DNA of 9,945 nucleotides from Pseudomonadota bacterium (GTDB lineage Bacteria; Myxococcota; Polyangia; Polyangiales; Polyangiaceae), in the NCBI GenBank assembly GCA_023419055.1, contig JAEZYO010000251.1:1-9945 (forward strand), written 5' to 3'. The position numbers were made by a program, and so were the translations under genes. Below are positions 1-6,599 of the stretch, piece after piece. The notes under the pieces were generated by a model. The model saw nothing but the letters and a program-made list of their open reading frames with translations, was not told the DNA's origin and searched no databases. The stretch's first letter is position 1. Every line of letters starts with the position of its first letter.

Positions 1-22
1 GGCGCGTTCTTCGGAGCGCGCC
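1..22 (-). terminator. possible hairpin after the lyase gene
   Basis: A perfect 6-bp inverted repeat (GGCGCG at 1-6, CGCGCC at 17-22, 10-nt loop) lies 17 bp beyond the stop of the minus-strand lyase gene. It could end that transcript. Any U-tract would lie outside the window, so termination cannot be judged, and a 6-bp GC-only stem is not rare in DNA this GC-rich. Confidence 0.2.
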
Positions 23-38
23 CTCGCCGTGCGTCAGC

Positions 39-1193
39 CTAGTGAGTGATGGGGGCGGTCGAGACGATGAAGTCGTCGTAGTCGAGCGTTTGATTCATGA
101 GCGGCGCGTAGCTCATGTCGCTGCCGCCGAAGAACGTCGAGAAATAGAGCGTGTCGATCTCGAAGCTCGCGCTCGCGGACCTATAGACCATGTCGCCTAC
201 CGCGAGCACGGGCTCTCCGTCGACCCAGGCTTCGAGCACGCCGTCCGCCTTGCCGGGGGTGTTCATCACGACGTGATGCTCGAGGGTGTGCCAGGTGCCG
301 CGCTCGAACGAGAACGGGCTGCCGTCGCTCTCGTAGTCGAAGTCGTCCCCGCACGCGGACTTCTTCTCCGCGTAGTAGACGTACTGGACGGCCCTCCCCA
401 TCGTTCGCCACATGCCGCGCGCCGAGAAGCCGTTGTCGTCCGTGACGCACCCGGTCGGCGCCGTTCCGCCGACGAGCCCCGGGAGCTTGCCGCCCTTGAC
501 GAACTGAAAGTTCATCGAGAAGCGCACTCGGTACGAGAGGTAGAGGTCGGCGTAGGCCTGCTTCAGGGGCACCTTGAACTGCACCCCGCCGTCGGTGGGA
601 CCGTACTCACCACCCTTGAAGGTGACGCGCAGGAAATGGTCCTCGCCCGTGACGACGATCTTGGCGCGCTGCTGGTCGAGCCCGTCGTTCCACTCGGGCG
701 CCCTGCCGAAATCACCCTCGACCATGTCCTGGGTGTAGGTGCCCGCCTCGCGCTCCTGGAAGTCCGCATGAAGAATGATGGGGTCGACTGCCGTCGTTCC
801 ACCGCTTCCGCCGCCGTCGGTGCCGGCGGTGCCTGCCACGCTTCCGCCCGCACCTCCGCTCTCTTGCGTGCCGCCGCTTCCGCCGGTTCCACCCGAGCCA
901 CCGAGAGGATCGGTGCCGCCGCTCGAGCCGCCCGCGCTGCTGGTGCCGGCCACGCTGGAGCCGCCGGAACCATCCGAGCCGTCTTCTCCGGCGACGCCGC
1001 CAGTGCTCGCTTTATCGCTTCCACCCGAGCCCGTGATGCCGCTCGAGGCGCCGCCGCTCGACGGGCCGATGTTCGACGCGCCGCCGCTTTCGGGAGGGTT
1101 CGCCCAGAATTGGACGGACTCGGAAGTGCAAGCCAGGAGCGCCGGCGCGGCGCAGCAGCTGATGCACACGGCGAGGGAGAGAGAAGATCGCAT
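39..1193 (-). CDS. lipoprotein with family 14 polysaccharide lyase-like domain
   Basis: Predicted 384-residue surface or periplasmic lipoprotein that probably cleaves a uronate-containing polysaccharide by beta-elimination. The ATG at 1193 is chosen because GGAG (1201-1204 on the plus strand) sits 7 nt upstream and the protein then opens with a lipoprotein signal: a short basic start, a hydrophobic stretch and lipobox LLAC with the acceptor Cys at 22. An upstream in-frame ATG at 1316 would bury this signal. Residues about 35-133 are a Gly/Ser/Thr linker. Residues about 139-384 are a beta-rich domain with the GGKLPGL signature of family PL14. Lys236, Ser257, Arg259, Tyr271 and Tyr273 fall in an order and late spacing (S-x-R, 12 residues to Y-x-Y) matching the catalytic set I recall for the Aplysia alginate lyase AkAly30. 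Substrate is unknown: alginate, glucuronan or a self-made polymer are all possible. It is transcribed away from the DNA ligase and has no visible partner. Confidence 0.8.
   Translation of the reverse strand: MRSSLSLAVCISCCAAPALLACTSESVQFWANPPESGGASNIGPSSGGASSGITGSGGSDKASTGGVAGEDGSDGSGGSSVAGTSSAGGSSGGTDPLGGSGGTGGSGGTQESGGAGGSVAGTAGTDGGGSGGTTAVDPIILHADFQEREAGTYTQDMVEGDFGRAPEWNDGLDQQRAKIVVTGEDHFLRVTFKGGEYGPTDGGVQFKVPLKQAYADLYLSYRVRFSMNFQFVKGGKLPGLVGGTAPTGCVTDDNGFSARGMWRTMGRAVQYVYYAEKKSACGDDFDYESDGSPFSFERGTWHTLEHHVVMNTPGKADGVLEAWVDGEPVLAVGDMVYRSASASFEIDTLYFSTFFGGSDMSYAPLMNQTLDYDDFIVSTAPITH
795..1085 (-). repeat. low-complexity Gly/Ser/Thr linker coding tract
   Basis: Reading on the minus strand, about 97 codons encode mainly Gly, Ser, Thr and Ala in loose GGSGGT / AGGS-type units, between the lipoprotein cysteine and the lyase domain. 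Such linkers are common in myxobacterial surface lipoproteins and probably hold the enzyme away from the membrane. The unit is irregular, so this is low complexity, not an exact tandem repeat. The antisense strand gives a spurious Pro-rich open frame. Confidence 0.75.
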
Positions 1194-1419
1194 CTGATCG
1201 CTCCGAGCTCGGAACGAACGCAGCGGGGCGTTCGTCCGTTCGGCGACAGATTCCCGCGTCTCTCGCTGGGTAGCAAGCGCCGAAGAACCCACTTCGAGCA
1301 CAGAAATGCGCGCCATGCCGCCACCGTCGCATCTTTCGGATCGCGCGAGAGAAAGGTGCGATACGGCCTGACGTCACGGCCGTTCGTCACGCGGTCGATC
1401 TCGGACTATACCGACCAGC
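1194..1419. promoter_or_regulatory. divergent intergenic region, lyase / ligase
   Basis: This 226-bp region separates the lyase gene (-) from the ligase gene (+) and must hold both promoters. Visible elements are an 8-bp inverted repeat with a 6-nt loop (1214-1235), an 8-bp perfect palindrome TGACGTCA (1369-1376), and a weak -10-like TATACC (1407-1412) that ends 7 nt before the ligase GTG. I found no convincing -35 for either gene, so the promoters remain undefined. Confidence 0.4.
1214..1235. repeat. inverted repeat before the lyase gene
   Basis: ACGAACGC (1214-1221) and GCGTTCGT (1228-1235) are perfect reverse complements around a 6-nt loop. The structure lies 21-42 nt upstream of the lyase ATG, just above its Shine-Dalgarno site. 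It could be an operator or a 5' leader hairpin; the sequence alone does not decide. Confidence 0.45.
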
Positions 1420-2499
1420 GTGGAGCTCCCGGTCAATCCACCGATCCTTCCGATGTTGGCTCAGCGCGTCGCCGCGCTGCCCGAAGCCGGCGACTACCTC
1501 TTCGAACCGAAGTGGGATGGGTTTCGCACGTTGGTCTTCCGGGACGGTGACGATATCTTCTTGCAGAGCCGCGACGAGAAGCCGCTCAACCGCTATTTCC
1601 CCGAGCTCATCGAGCCGCTCAAGGCGGGCCTCCCGAGCCGCTGCGTCCTCGACGGCGAGCTCGTCATCGCGAAAGGTGGCGCGCTCGACTTCGAGGCGCT
1701 CCAGCTCCGGGTGCACCCGGCGGCCTCGCGGGTGAAGCTCTTGTCGCAGGAAATCCCGGCTTCCATGGTCTTTTTCGACCTCCTGTGCGAGGGAGACCGC
1801 GACCTCCGGGAGGAGCCCTTCGAGCGCCGGAGGGAGCGGCTCGAGGCGCTGCTTTCGACGGCCGCTCCACCTTTGATCCTGACGCCGGCTACGCGCGATC
1901 GCGTCCTTGCGGCGGACTGGTTCGCCCGCTTCGAGGGCGCGGGTTTCGACGGCGTGATGGCCAAGCCTATTTCCGGCACGTACGTGCCGAACAAGCGCGT
2001 GATGCTGAAGGTGAAGCACGAGCGCGACTGCGACTGCGTGGTGGCGGGTTTTCGCTGGCACAAAAAGGGCAACCGCGACGCGGTGGGCTCGCTCCTGCTC
2101 GGGCTCTACGACGACGACGGGAATCTTCATCATGTCGGCGTGTGTGCGTCGTTCACGGACAAGAAGCGCCGCGAGCTCGTGGAGTTTCTCGCCCCGTATC
2201 GCGAGAACGCGCTCGCCTTTCACCCGTGGAAGGCGTGGGCCGGCGAGATCACGGCGAGCGGCGCCGATCAGCGCATGCCCGGCGGGAAGAGCCGCTGGAG
2301 CCAGGGCAAGGATCTCTCCTGGGAGCCGCTGCGCCCGGAGCTCGTGGTGGAGGTCGCGTACGATCACATGCAGGGGTCGCGCTTCCGCCACACGGCTCAA
2401 TTTCGGCGCTTTCGCGCCGACAAGCCGCCGCGCGCCTGCGATTACGCGCAGCTCGAGGTCGTGCCCGCGCAGGAGCTCGCCGAGATCTTCGGGCGCTGA
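1420..2499 (+). CDS. ligC: ATP-dependent DNA ligase, LigC type
   Basis: Seals nicks in DNA using ATP, with a covalent lysyl-AMP intermediate. The 359-residue length (adenylation domain about 1-205, OB-fold domain about 210-355) matches stand-alone bacterial LigC rather than the multi-domain LigD. Motif I is EPKWDGFR with nucleophile Lys31. Also visible are SRDEKPLNRYFPEL (50-63), DGE (78-80), motif III FFDLL (118-122), motif IV DGVMAKP (177-183), motif V LKVKH (196-200) and a C-terminal RFRHTAQFRRFR segment (321-332). The GTG start fits the LPVNPP opening usual for LigC. No Shine-Dalgarno sequence precedes it, but a weak -10-like TATACC ends 7 nt upstream, so the message may be leaderless. 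It converges on the LigD-type polymerase gene. In mycobacteria LigC works with a related polymerase (Prim-PolC) in short-gap excision repair, which suggests the same pairing here. Family assignment is firm; the pathway is inferred. Confidence 0.93.
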   Translation: MELPVNPPILPMLAQRVAALPEAGDYLFEPKWDGFRTLVFRDGDDIFLQSRDEKPLNRYFPELIEPLKAGLPSRCVLDGELVIAKGGALDFEALQLRVHPAASRVKLLSQEIPASMVFFDLLCEGDRDLREEPFERRRERLEALLSTAAPPLILTPATRDRVLAADWFARFEGAGFDGVMAKPISGTYVPNKRVMLKVKHERDCDCVVAGFRWHKKGNRDAVGSLLLGLYDDDGNLHHVGVCASFTDKKRRELVEFLAPYRENALAFHPWKAWAGEITASGADQRMPGGKSRWSQGKDLSWEPLRPELVVEVAYDHMQGSRFRHTAQFRRFRADKPPRACDYAQLEVVPAQELAEIFGR

Positions 2500-2506
2500 G
2501 CGGTGA

Positions 2507-3817
2507 TCAGGCCTTCGGTTTGCGCTTCTTGACGGCCTCGCGAAACTCGCGCGTCGGATCGTCGTCGGGATCCGGCGTCTCTTGAGGCGGGCGCTCGGCC
2601 TCGGGCACGTGGCGCAGGTTGACGCGGATGCGCGTCCACGTCGACGAGCGACCCCGCATCGAGTCCACGAGCACGTCGTCGACGGCGAGGAGCCGCGCGA
2701 CGTCCGGATACTTCGCCTTCCAGCGCTCGAGCCCGTCGAGCGCCGCTTGCTTGTCGGGCGAGTTCGCGACGACGACGAGCGGCATCTTGGCGCGCGGCTT
2801 CGCCTTCGCGCCCTTGGCTCGAGAAGGCGCGACGCGCGTCCCTTCGCCGCTCGTCTTGCGAAAGTGCGGGGGCCAAGGCGCGTCACCGAGGCCCGCTGCC
2901 TCATCGCGCGCCGCGAGCTCCAGGAGCCGTTCGAGGGAGCCCGGTTTCGAGTCGATGGAAGCGTGCGGATCGCCGGCGCTTCGGAAGCGCGCCGGCATCG
3001 TCAGCAGCGTGAAATCAGCGGGTTCGCAGTCGGGGACCTCGTCCCAAGTCAAGGGCGCCGAGACGCGCGCGTCGGGGAGCGGACGGACCGAGTACGCCGA
3101 GCAGGTGGTGCGATCCTTCGCGTTCTGGTTGTAGTCGAGGAAGACGCCGTGGCGCTCTTCCTTCCACCATTTCGAGGTCGCGACGTCGGGCAAGCGGCGC
3201 TCGATCTCGCGGGACAGCGCGAGGGCGGCGCGCCGCACGTCGGAGAAGCCGAAAAGAGGCTCGATGCGCACGTTGACGTGCATGCCGCGCGAGCCGCTGG
3301 TCTTCGGGTAGCCCGTGAGGCCGAGCTCGTCGAGCAAGGCTCGGACCTCGAGCGCGACGCGGCGCACGTCCGCCCAGGGGACGCCGGGCCCAGGATCGAG
3401 ATCGATTCGTAACTCGTTCGGGTGTTCGAGATCGCTCGAGAGCACCGGGTGCGGGTGGAGCTCCAGGCAGCCGAGGTTCACGATCCAGGCGAGCCCTGCG
3501 GCGTCGTCCACGACGACCTCCTCCGCGGTGCGACCGGAGGGGAACGAGAGCGTGACCGTGCGGAGCCACTCGGGCCGGCCCTCCGGCGCGCGCTTCTGGT
3601 AGAAGGGCGGCGCTTCCGCCCCGTTCACGAAGCGCTTGAGCACGATCGGGCGGTCACGAATCCCGCCGAGCGCTCCCTCCGCGACGGACAGGTAGTACTT
3701 CACCACGTCGAGCTTGGTGAGCCTGACTTCTTTCGTGAAATAGGGCTTGTCGGGGTGGGTGACGCGCACGTCACGCCCCGCTATCGAGAGCACCTCTGCC
3801 TCGGCGTGGTCAGCCAC
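2507..3817 (-). CDS. LigD-type polymerase/primase (POL domain, no ligase)
   Basis: A 436-residue archaeo-eukaryotic-primase-family polymerase of the LigD POL / Prim-PolC type, which adds nucleotides (usually ribonucleotides) at gaps and broken ends. Residues about 8-315 form the POL domain: DLD metal ligands at Asp139/Asp141, TSGSRGMHV (173-181), third carboxylate Asp228 in FLDYNQN, then a YSVRP...PLTWDEV block. A basic linker (about 320-344, Lys/Arg/Ala-rich) leads to a module of about 80 residues (345-424) that I do not recognise as part of standard LigD, ending in an acidic stretch and a basic tail. The GTG at 3817 is chosen because the POL domain starts right after it; the longer frame (to 3955) would cross the intergenic region and overlap polX. 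It lacks a Shine-Dalgarno sequence, while TACCCT lies 6 nt upstream. No ligase or phosphoesterase domain is fused; the ligase is the separate convergent gene 7 bp away. Confidence 0.9.
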   Translation of the reverse strand: MADHAEAEVLSIAGRDVRVTHPDKPYFTKEVRLTKLDVVKYYLSVAEGALGGIRDRPIVLKRFVNGAEAPPFYQKRAPEGRPEWLRTVTLSFPSGRTAEEVVVDDAAGLAWIVNLGCLELHPHPVLSSDLEHPNELRIDLDPGPGVPWADVRRVALEVRALLDELGLTGYPKTSGSRGMHVNVRIEPLFGFSDVRRAALALSREIERRLPDVATSKWWKEERHGVFLDYNQNAKDRTTCSAYSVRPLPDARVSAPLTWDEVPDCEPADFTLLTMPARFRSAGDPHASIDSKPGSLERLLELAARDEAAGLGDAPWPPHFRKTSGEGTRVAPSRAKGAKAKPRAKMPLVVVANSPDKQAALDGLERWKAKYPDVARLLAVDDVLVDSMRGRSSTWTRIRVNLRHVPEAERPPQETPDPDDDPTREFREAVKKRKPKA

Positions 3818-3874
3818 CCGAGAAGGGTACACGAGCCTCACGGCCCTCGCCCGAATTTCGGGTAAACCAGGGAG
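3818..3874. promoter_or_regulatory. divergent promoter region with a perfect dyad
   Basis: These 57 bp separate the starts of the LigD-type polymerase (-) and polX (+). A perfect 13-bp dyad, CCCGAA-T-TTCGGG (3850-3862), sits near its middle, 12 bp before the polX GTG, where a regulator could act on both genes. It does not look like a LexA box as I know them. TACCCT (minus strand) and TAAACC (plus strand, 3863-3868) each end 6 nt before a GTG start and may be weak -10 elements. Confidence 0.45.
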
Positions 3875-5602
3875 GTGTCCGACACCAAGCAAGACGTCCT
3901 GGACATGCTCCGAGAGCTCACCGAGCTCACCCTGCTCGACGAGGGCGACCCGCAATCGTTTCGGGTGCGGGCGTACGAGAATGCAGCGGTCTCGATCGCC
4001 GCGCAGGCGACCGACCTCGGACGCTTGAGCGCCCGGGAGCTCCAGAAGATTCAGGGCGTGGGCAAGAGCACCGCCGAGAAGATTCTCGAGCTCTTGTCGA
4101 CGGGCAAGGTGCAGAAACTCGAGGCGCTACGGCAGAAGTACCCGCGGAGCCTCGTCGCTCTCCTCCGCATCCAGGGGCTCGGCCCGAAGGCGGTCATCCG
4201 CCTGCAGCGCGAGCTCGGCGTCACGTCGCTCGACGATTTGAAGCGGGTGATAGCCGAGCACAAGCTCCGCGATCTGAAGGGCTTCGGGCCAAAATCCGAG
4301 GAGAAGCTCGCGCAGTCGCTCGCCCGGCTGGAGCAGCAGGGCGCGCTCGGTCGCTCACCCATCTCCGTGGCGCTACCCCACGCCGAGCGATTGGTGGCGG
4401 AGCTCCTCGGGGTACCCTGCGTCGAGCGCGCCGCGTATTGCGGCTCGCTGCGGCGCTTCTCCGAGACGATCGGTGACATCGACATCGTGGTGGTGTCGAG
4501 CGAGCCGGAGCGAGTGATGCAGGCGGTCGTCGAGCTGCCGCAGGTCGAACGCGTGATCGCGCGGGGCGAGTCGAAGACCAGCGTCGTGACGCAGCGCGGG
4601 ATTCAGGTCGATGTCCGCGTGGTGGCCGAGCACCAGCTCGGCGCGGCGCTCCTCTACTTCACCGGATCGAAGGCCCACAACGTCAAGCTCCGCATGCGTG
4701 CGCTCGCGCGCGGCCTCACGTTGAACGAGTATGCGCTCTCCGAGCTCGAGGGCGGCAAGGTGGTGGCGAGCGAGACCGAGGAGGAGATCTACCGCGCGCT
4801 CGGCCTGCCGTTCATCCCGCCGGTCCTGCGCGAGGACACGGGAGAAATCGAGGCCGCCGAGCAGGGGCTCTTGCCGCGACCGATCGGGGTCATCGGCGGT
4901 GACTTTCACGTCCACACGTCGCTCTCCGGCGACGGCCGCTCCACCCTCGAAGAGATGGTCGCCGAGGCTCGGGCGCGCGGGTACTCGGTGCTCGCGATCA
5001 CCGATCACGCCGAGGGCACGCTGCCCGGAGTCGGTCGCGAGGCGCTCCTCGAACAGCGCGAGCAGGTGCGCACCATGAACGAGAAGCTCGGCGGCGAGCT
5101 CCGACTTCTGCACGGGGTAGAGCTCAACATCGGTCCGGAAGGTGATCTCGATTTCGATCCCGAGTTCCGCCGAAGCTTCGATTATTGCCTGGCGTCGGTG
5201 CACTCGCACTTCGAGCTCGATCGAGCGACGCAGACGCGCCGCATCGTTCGCGCGATGCAGGATCCGAGCGTCAGAATGATAGGTCACCTCACGGCGCGCA
5301 TGATCGGGGGCCGTCCCCCGATCGACCTCGACATCCCCGCCGTGCTCGACGCGGCCGAAGCAACCGAAACGGCTCTCGAGGTGAACGGTGCGCTCCCGCG
5401 GCTCGACGTTTCGGTGGACGTGCTGCGCCAGGCGGCGGGACGCCGGATCACCTTCGTGCTCACGAGCGACGCGCACGATACGCGAGAGCTCCGGTTGGTG
5501 GAGTACGCGGCCAAGAACGTGGAGCGCGCCGGGCTCGACCCCGACCGCGTGGCCAATACCTGGGCGAGGGCGCGAATGCAGGAGTGGTTGGCGAGGAGTT
5601 AA
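3875..5602 (+). CDS. polX: DNA polymerase X family protein with PHP domain
   Basis: A 575-residue bacterial PolX, the usual length, which fills short gaps in base-excision repair and end joining and carries a PHP phosphoesterase (3'-5' exonuclease, AP-endonuclease or 3'-phosphatase activities are known in the family). Helix-hairpin-helix DNA-binding motifs occur at IQGVGKSTA (59-67), IQGLGPKAV (99-107) and KGFGPKSEE (135-143). The nucleotidyltransferase core shows GSLRR (190-194), Asp201/Asp203 in GDIDIVV and Asp246 in VDVRVV, then YFTGSKAHNVKLR (261-273). The PHP metal site looks complete: His345/His347, Asp377-His378, Glu416, His443/His445, His471 and Asp532/His534. An in-frame TAA at 3863 makes GTG 3875 the earliest start. 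AGGGAG abuts that GTG, too close for ideal spacing, so either a leaderless start or initiation at ATG 3905 is possible. Its position beside LigC and a LigD-type polymerase supports a gap-repair role. Confidence 0.95.
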   Translation: MSDTKQDVLDMLRELTELTLLDEGDPQSFRVRAYENAAVSIAAQATDLGRLSARELQKIQGVGKSTAEKILELLSTGKVQKLEALRQKYPRSLVALLRIQGLGPKAVIRLQRELGVTSLDDLKRVIAEHKLRDLKGFGPKSEEKLAQSLARLEQQGALGRSPISVALPHAERLVAELLGVPCVERAAYCGSLRRFSETIGDIDIVVVSSEPERVMQAVVELPQVERVIARGESKTSVVTQRGIQVDVRVVAEHQLGAALLYFTGSKAHNVKLRMRALARGLTLNEYALSELEGGKVVASETEEEIYRALGLPFIPPVLREDTGEIEAAEQGLLPRPIGVIGGDFHVHTSLSGDGRSTLEEMVAEARARGYSVLAITDHAEGTLPGVGREALLEQREQVRTMNEKLGGELRLLHGVELNIGPEGDLDFDPEFRRSFDYCLASVHSHFELDRATQTRRIVRAMQDPSVRMIGHLTARMIGGRPPIDLDIPAVLDAAEATETALEVNGALPRLDVSVDVLRQAAGRRITFVLTSDAHDTRELRLVEYAAKNVERAGLDPDRVANTWARARMQEWLARS

Positions 5603-5637
5603 CAGCCGATGGTCGAAGGAAGAAGAGACGGCAGTGT

Positions 5638-5693
5638 GTCCAAGTTATGGAAATTATTGGCTATTAATTGTTAACTTCCGCGATCGAAAAAAA
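5638..5693. other. AT-rich spacer before the DGPF operon
   Basis: About 55 bp of clearly AT-rich sequence, including TATTAATTGTTAAC and a run of seven A (5687-5693), in an otherwise GC-rich window. It lies between the polX stop and the ECF-type promoter candidate. It may serve as an upstream activating (UP-like) element, a melting or bending site, or mark an old junction. I could not fit a good sigma-70 promoter with 16-18 bp spacing in it, and no hairpin plus T-run terminates polX here. Confidence 0.4.
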
Positions 5694-5704
5694 GTTGCCC
5701 GCGC

Positions 5705-5731
5705 TGTCGATCTCGGGAGGGCTCGGTCGTC
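5705..5731 (+). promoter_or_regulatory. ECF42-type promoter candidate for the DGPF genes
   Basis: TGTCGA (5705-5710) and CGTC (5728-5731) are separated by 17 bp, a normal ECF -35/-10 spacing. From memory of work on Streptomyces ECF42 sigma factors, their target promoters carry TGTCGA at -35 and a short CGA/TC-containing -10. A start near 5738 would give a leader of about 25 nt containing AGGAG (5751-5755), 7 nt before the first DGPF ATG. TGTCGA alone occurs elsewhere in this window by chance, so the position, spacing and the linked sigma gene carry the argument. Confidence 0.55.
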
Positions 5732-5762
5732 GCCTCAGTGAACGACGAAGAGGAGAACGACG

Positions 5763-6575
5763 ATGCGATTCATGATGCTGATCAAGAGCGACGCGCAGGC
5801 CGAAGCCGGAATCATGCCGTCCCCCGAGGTGTTCGAGGCGATGGGGAAATACAATCAGGAGCTCATCGCGGCCGGTGCGATGTTGGGCGGCGAGGGCTTC
5901 AAGGCGAGCTCGAAAGGGCTCCGGGTCCATCAACGCAAGGACGAGGTCAGCATCCAAGAAGGGCCGCTCGCTGCCCCGCACGAGGTCGTCGCCGGCTACT
6001 GGATCCTCTCCGTGAAATCGCGGGAAGAAGCGGTCGCCTGGGCGAAGCGAGTGCCCTGCTTCGAGGGTGAGGTCGAGCTTCGCGAGATCTTCGAGCTCGA
6101 AGACTTCCCCGTGGACGCGAGCGAACAGCCGGGAGGTTGGCGCGACTTCGAGGCGGAGGCCCGAAACGCGGCGCCTCCAGCTCGGATCCCGGGGACCAGG
6201 CGCTTCGTCGTGTTGTTGCAGGGCGACGCCGCCACGGAGTCGGGCGTCTTGGCCGCGCCCGAGGTCCTTTCGGAGATGGGCACGTTCATGGAGGAGCTCA
6301 CTCGGGCGGGTGCGTTGCTCGGCGGTGACGGCCTCAAGCCGAGCTCGAGCGCCGCGAAGGTGCGCTTCAGCGGTGGAAAGCCGTCGCTCGTGGACGGACC
6401 CTTCACGGAGTCGAAGGAGCTCGTCGCCGGCTTCTCGGTCGTTCAGGTGAAGACGAAGCAAGAGGCGATCACGCTGGCGAAGCGCTGGCTCGACATTCAC
6501 GTGCGCGGCACCGGCGTCGAGAAGGGAACGATCGAGATTCGAGAGCCGTTCGAGATCGAGGATTTTGCCGCCTGA
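5763..6575 (+). CDS. two-domain YCII/DGPF family protein
   Basis: A 270-residue cytoplasmic protein made of two YCII/DGPF domains in tandem (about 1-120 and 146-269), where family members normally have one domain of about 100-140 residues. The halves align clearly: each starts with a beta strand (RFMMLIKSD / RFVVLLQGD), then PEV...MG, an AG-ML/LLGG-(E/D)G segment, a V-x-Q/DGP turn, E/KE-VVAG, a long helix with EEA/QEA, and IREPFE/LREIFE-LEDF ends. The second half has the classic DGPF (211-214), but the first has EGPL (66-69), so the N-terminal half is degenerate at the signature. The biochemical role of DGPF proteins is not settled. Family members are widely linked to ECF sigma factors and may act as sensors or small enzymes. 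AGGAG lies 7 nt before the ATG. It is first in a run of three related genes followed by the sigma gene, and probably arose by fusion of neighbouring copies. Confidence 0.88.
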   Translation: MRFMMLIKSDAQAEAGIMPSPEVFEAMGKYNQELIAAGAMLGGEGFKASSKGLRVHQRKDEVSIQEGPLAAPHEVVAGYWILSVKSREEAVAWAKRVPCFEGEVELREIFELEDFPVDASEQPGGWRDFEAEARNAAPPARIPGTRRFVVLLQGDAATESGVLAAPEVLSEMGTFMEELTRAGALLGGDGLKPSSSAAKVRFSGGKPSLVDGPFTESKELVAGFSVVQVKTKQEAITLAKRWLDIHVRGTGVEKGTIEIREPFEIEDFAA

Positions 6576-6599
6576 GACTCGGAGAAAAGGAGAAAAGTC

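Noticed and set aside
775..1197. Proline-rich plus-strand frame (PPEPP-like repeats)
   Set aside because: It is the antisense reading of the Gly/Ser/Thr linker (GGN codons read as NCC on the other strand), not a gene.
1191..1316. Upstream ATG at 1316 as start of the lyase lipoprotein
   Set aside because: It would put 41 residues before the signal peptide and lipobox, while the ATG at 1193 has a GGAG site at 7 nt and an ideal lipoprotein start.
1369..1376. TGACGTCA palindrome as a defined operator before ligC
   Set aside because: An 8-bp palindrome is expected by chance at this scale and the flanks do not extend the symmetry; it is noted only within the intergenic entry.
42..1550. Long plus-strand open frame (about 500 codons) opposite the lyase gene
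   Set aside because: It is antisense to a protein with a clear lipobox and PL14 signature, its translation is Arg/Ala-rich without recognisable motifs, and it runs into the ligase gene in a different frame. High GC makes such shadows common.
3818..3955. ATG at 3955 as start of the LigD-type polymerase
   Set aside because: The extra 46 residues overlap the polX start region on the other strand and precede the conserved domain; the GTG at 3817 fits the family.
5598..5675. Two GTTAAC sites (at the polX stop and in the AT-rich block) as a paired repeat
   Set aside because: GTTAAC is itself a 6-bp palindrome and one copy is largely the TTAA of the stop codon region; the flanks do not extend the match convincingly.
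5687..5693. Run of seven A as part of a terminator
   Set aside because: It would be a T-run only for minus-strand transcription, no stable GC hairpin precedes it in that direction, and no minus-strand gene ends there.
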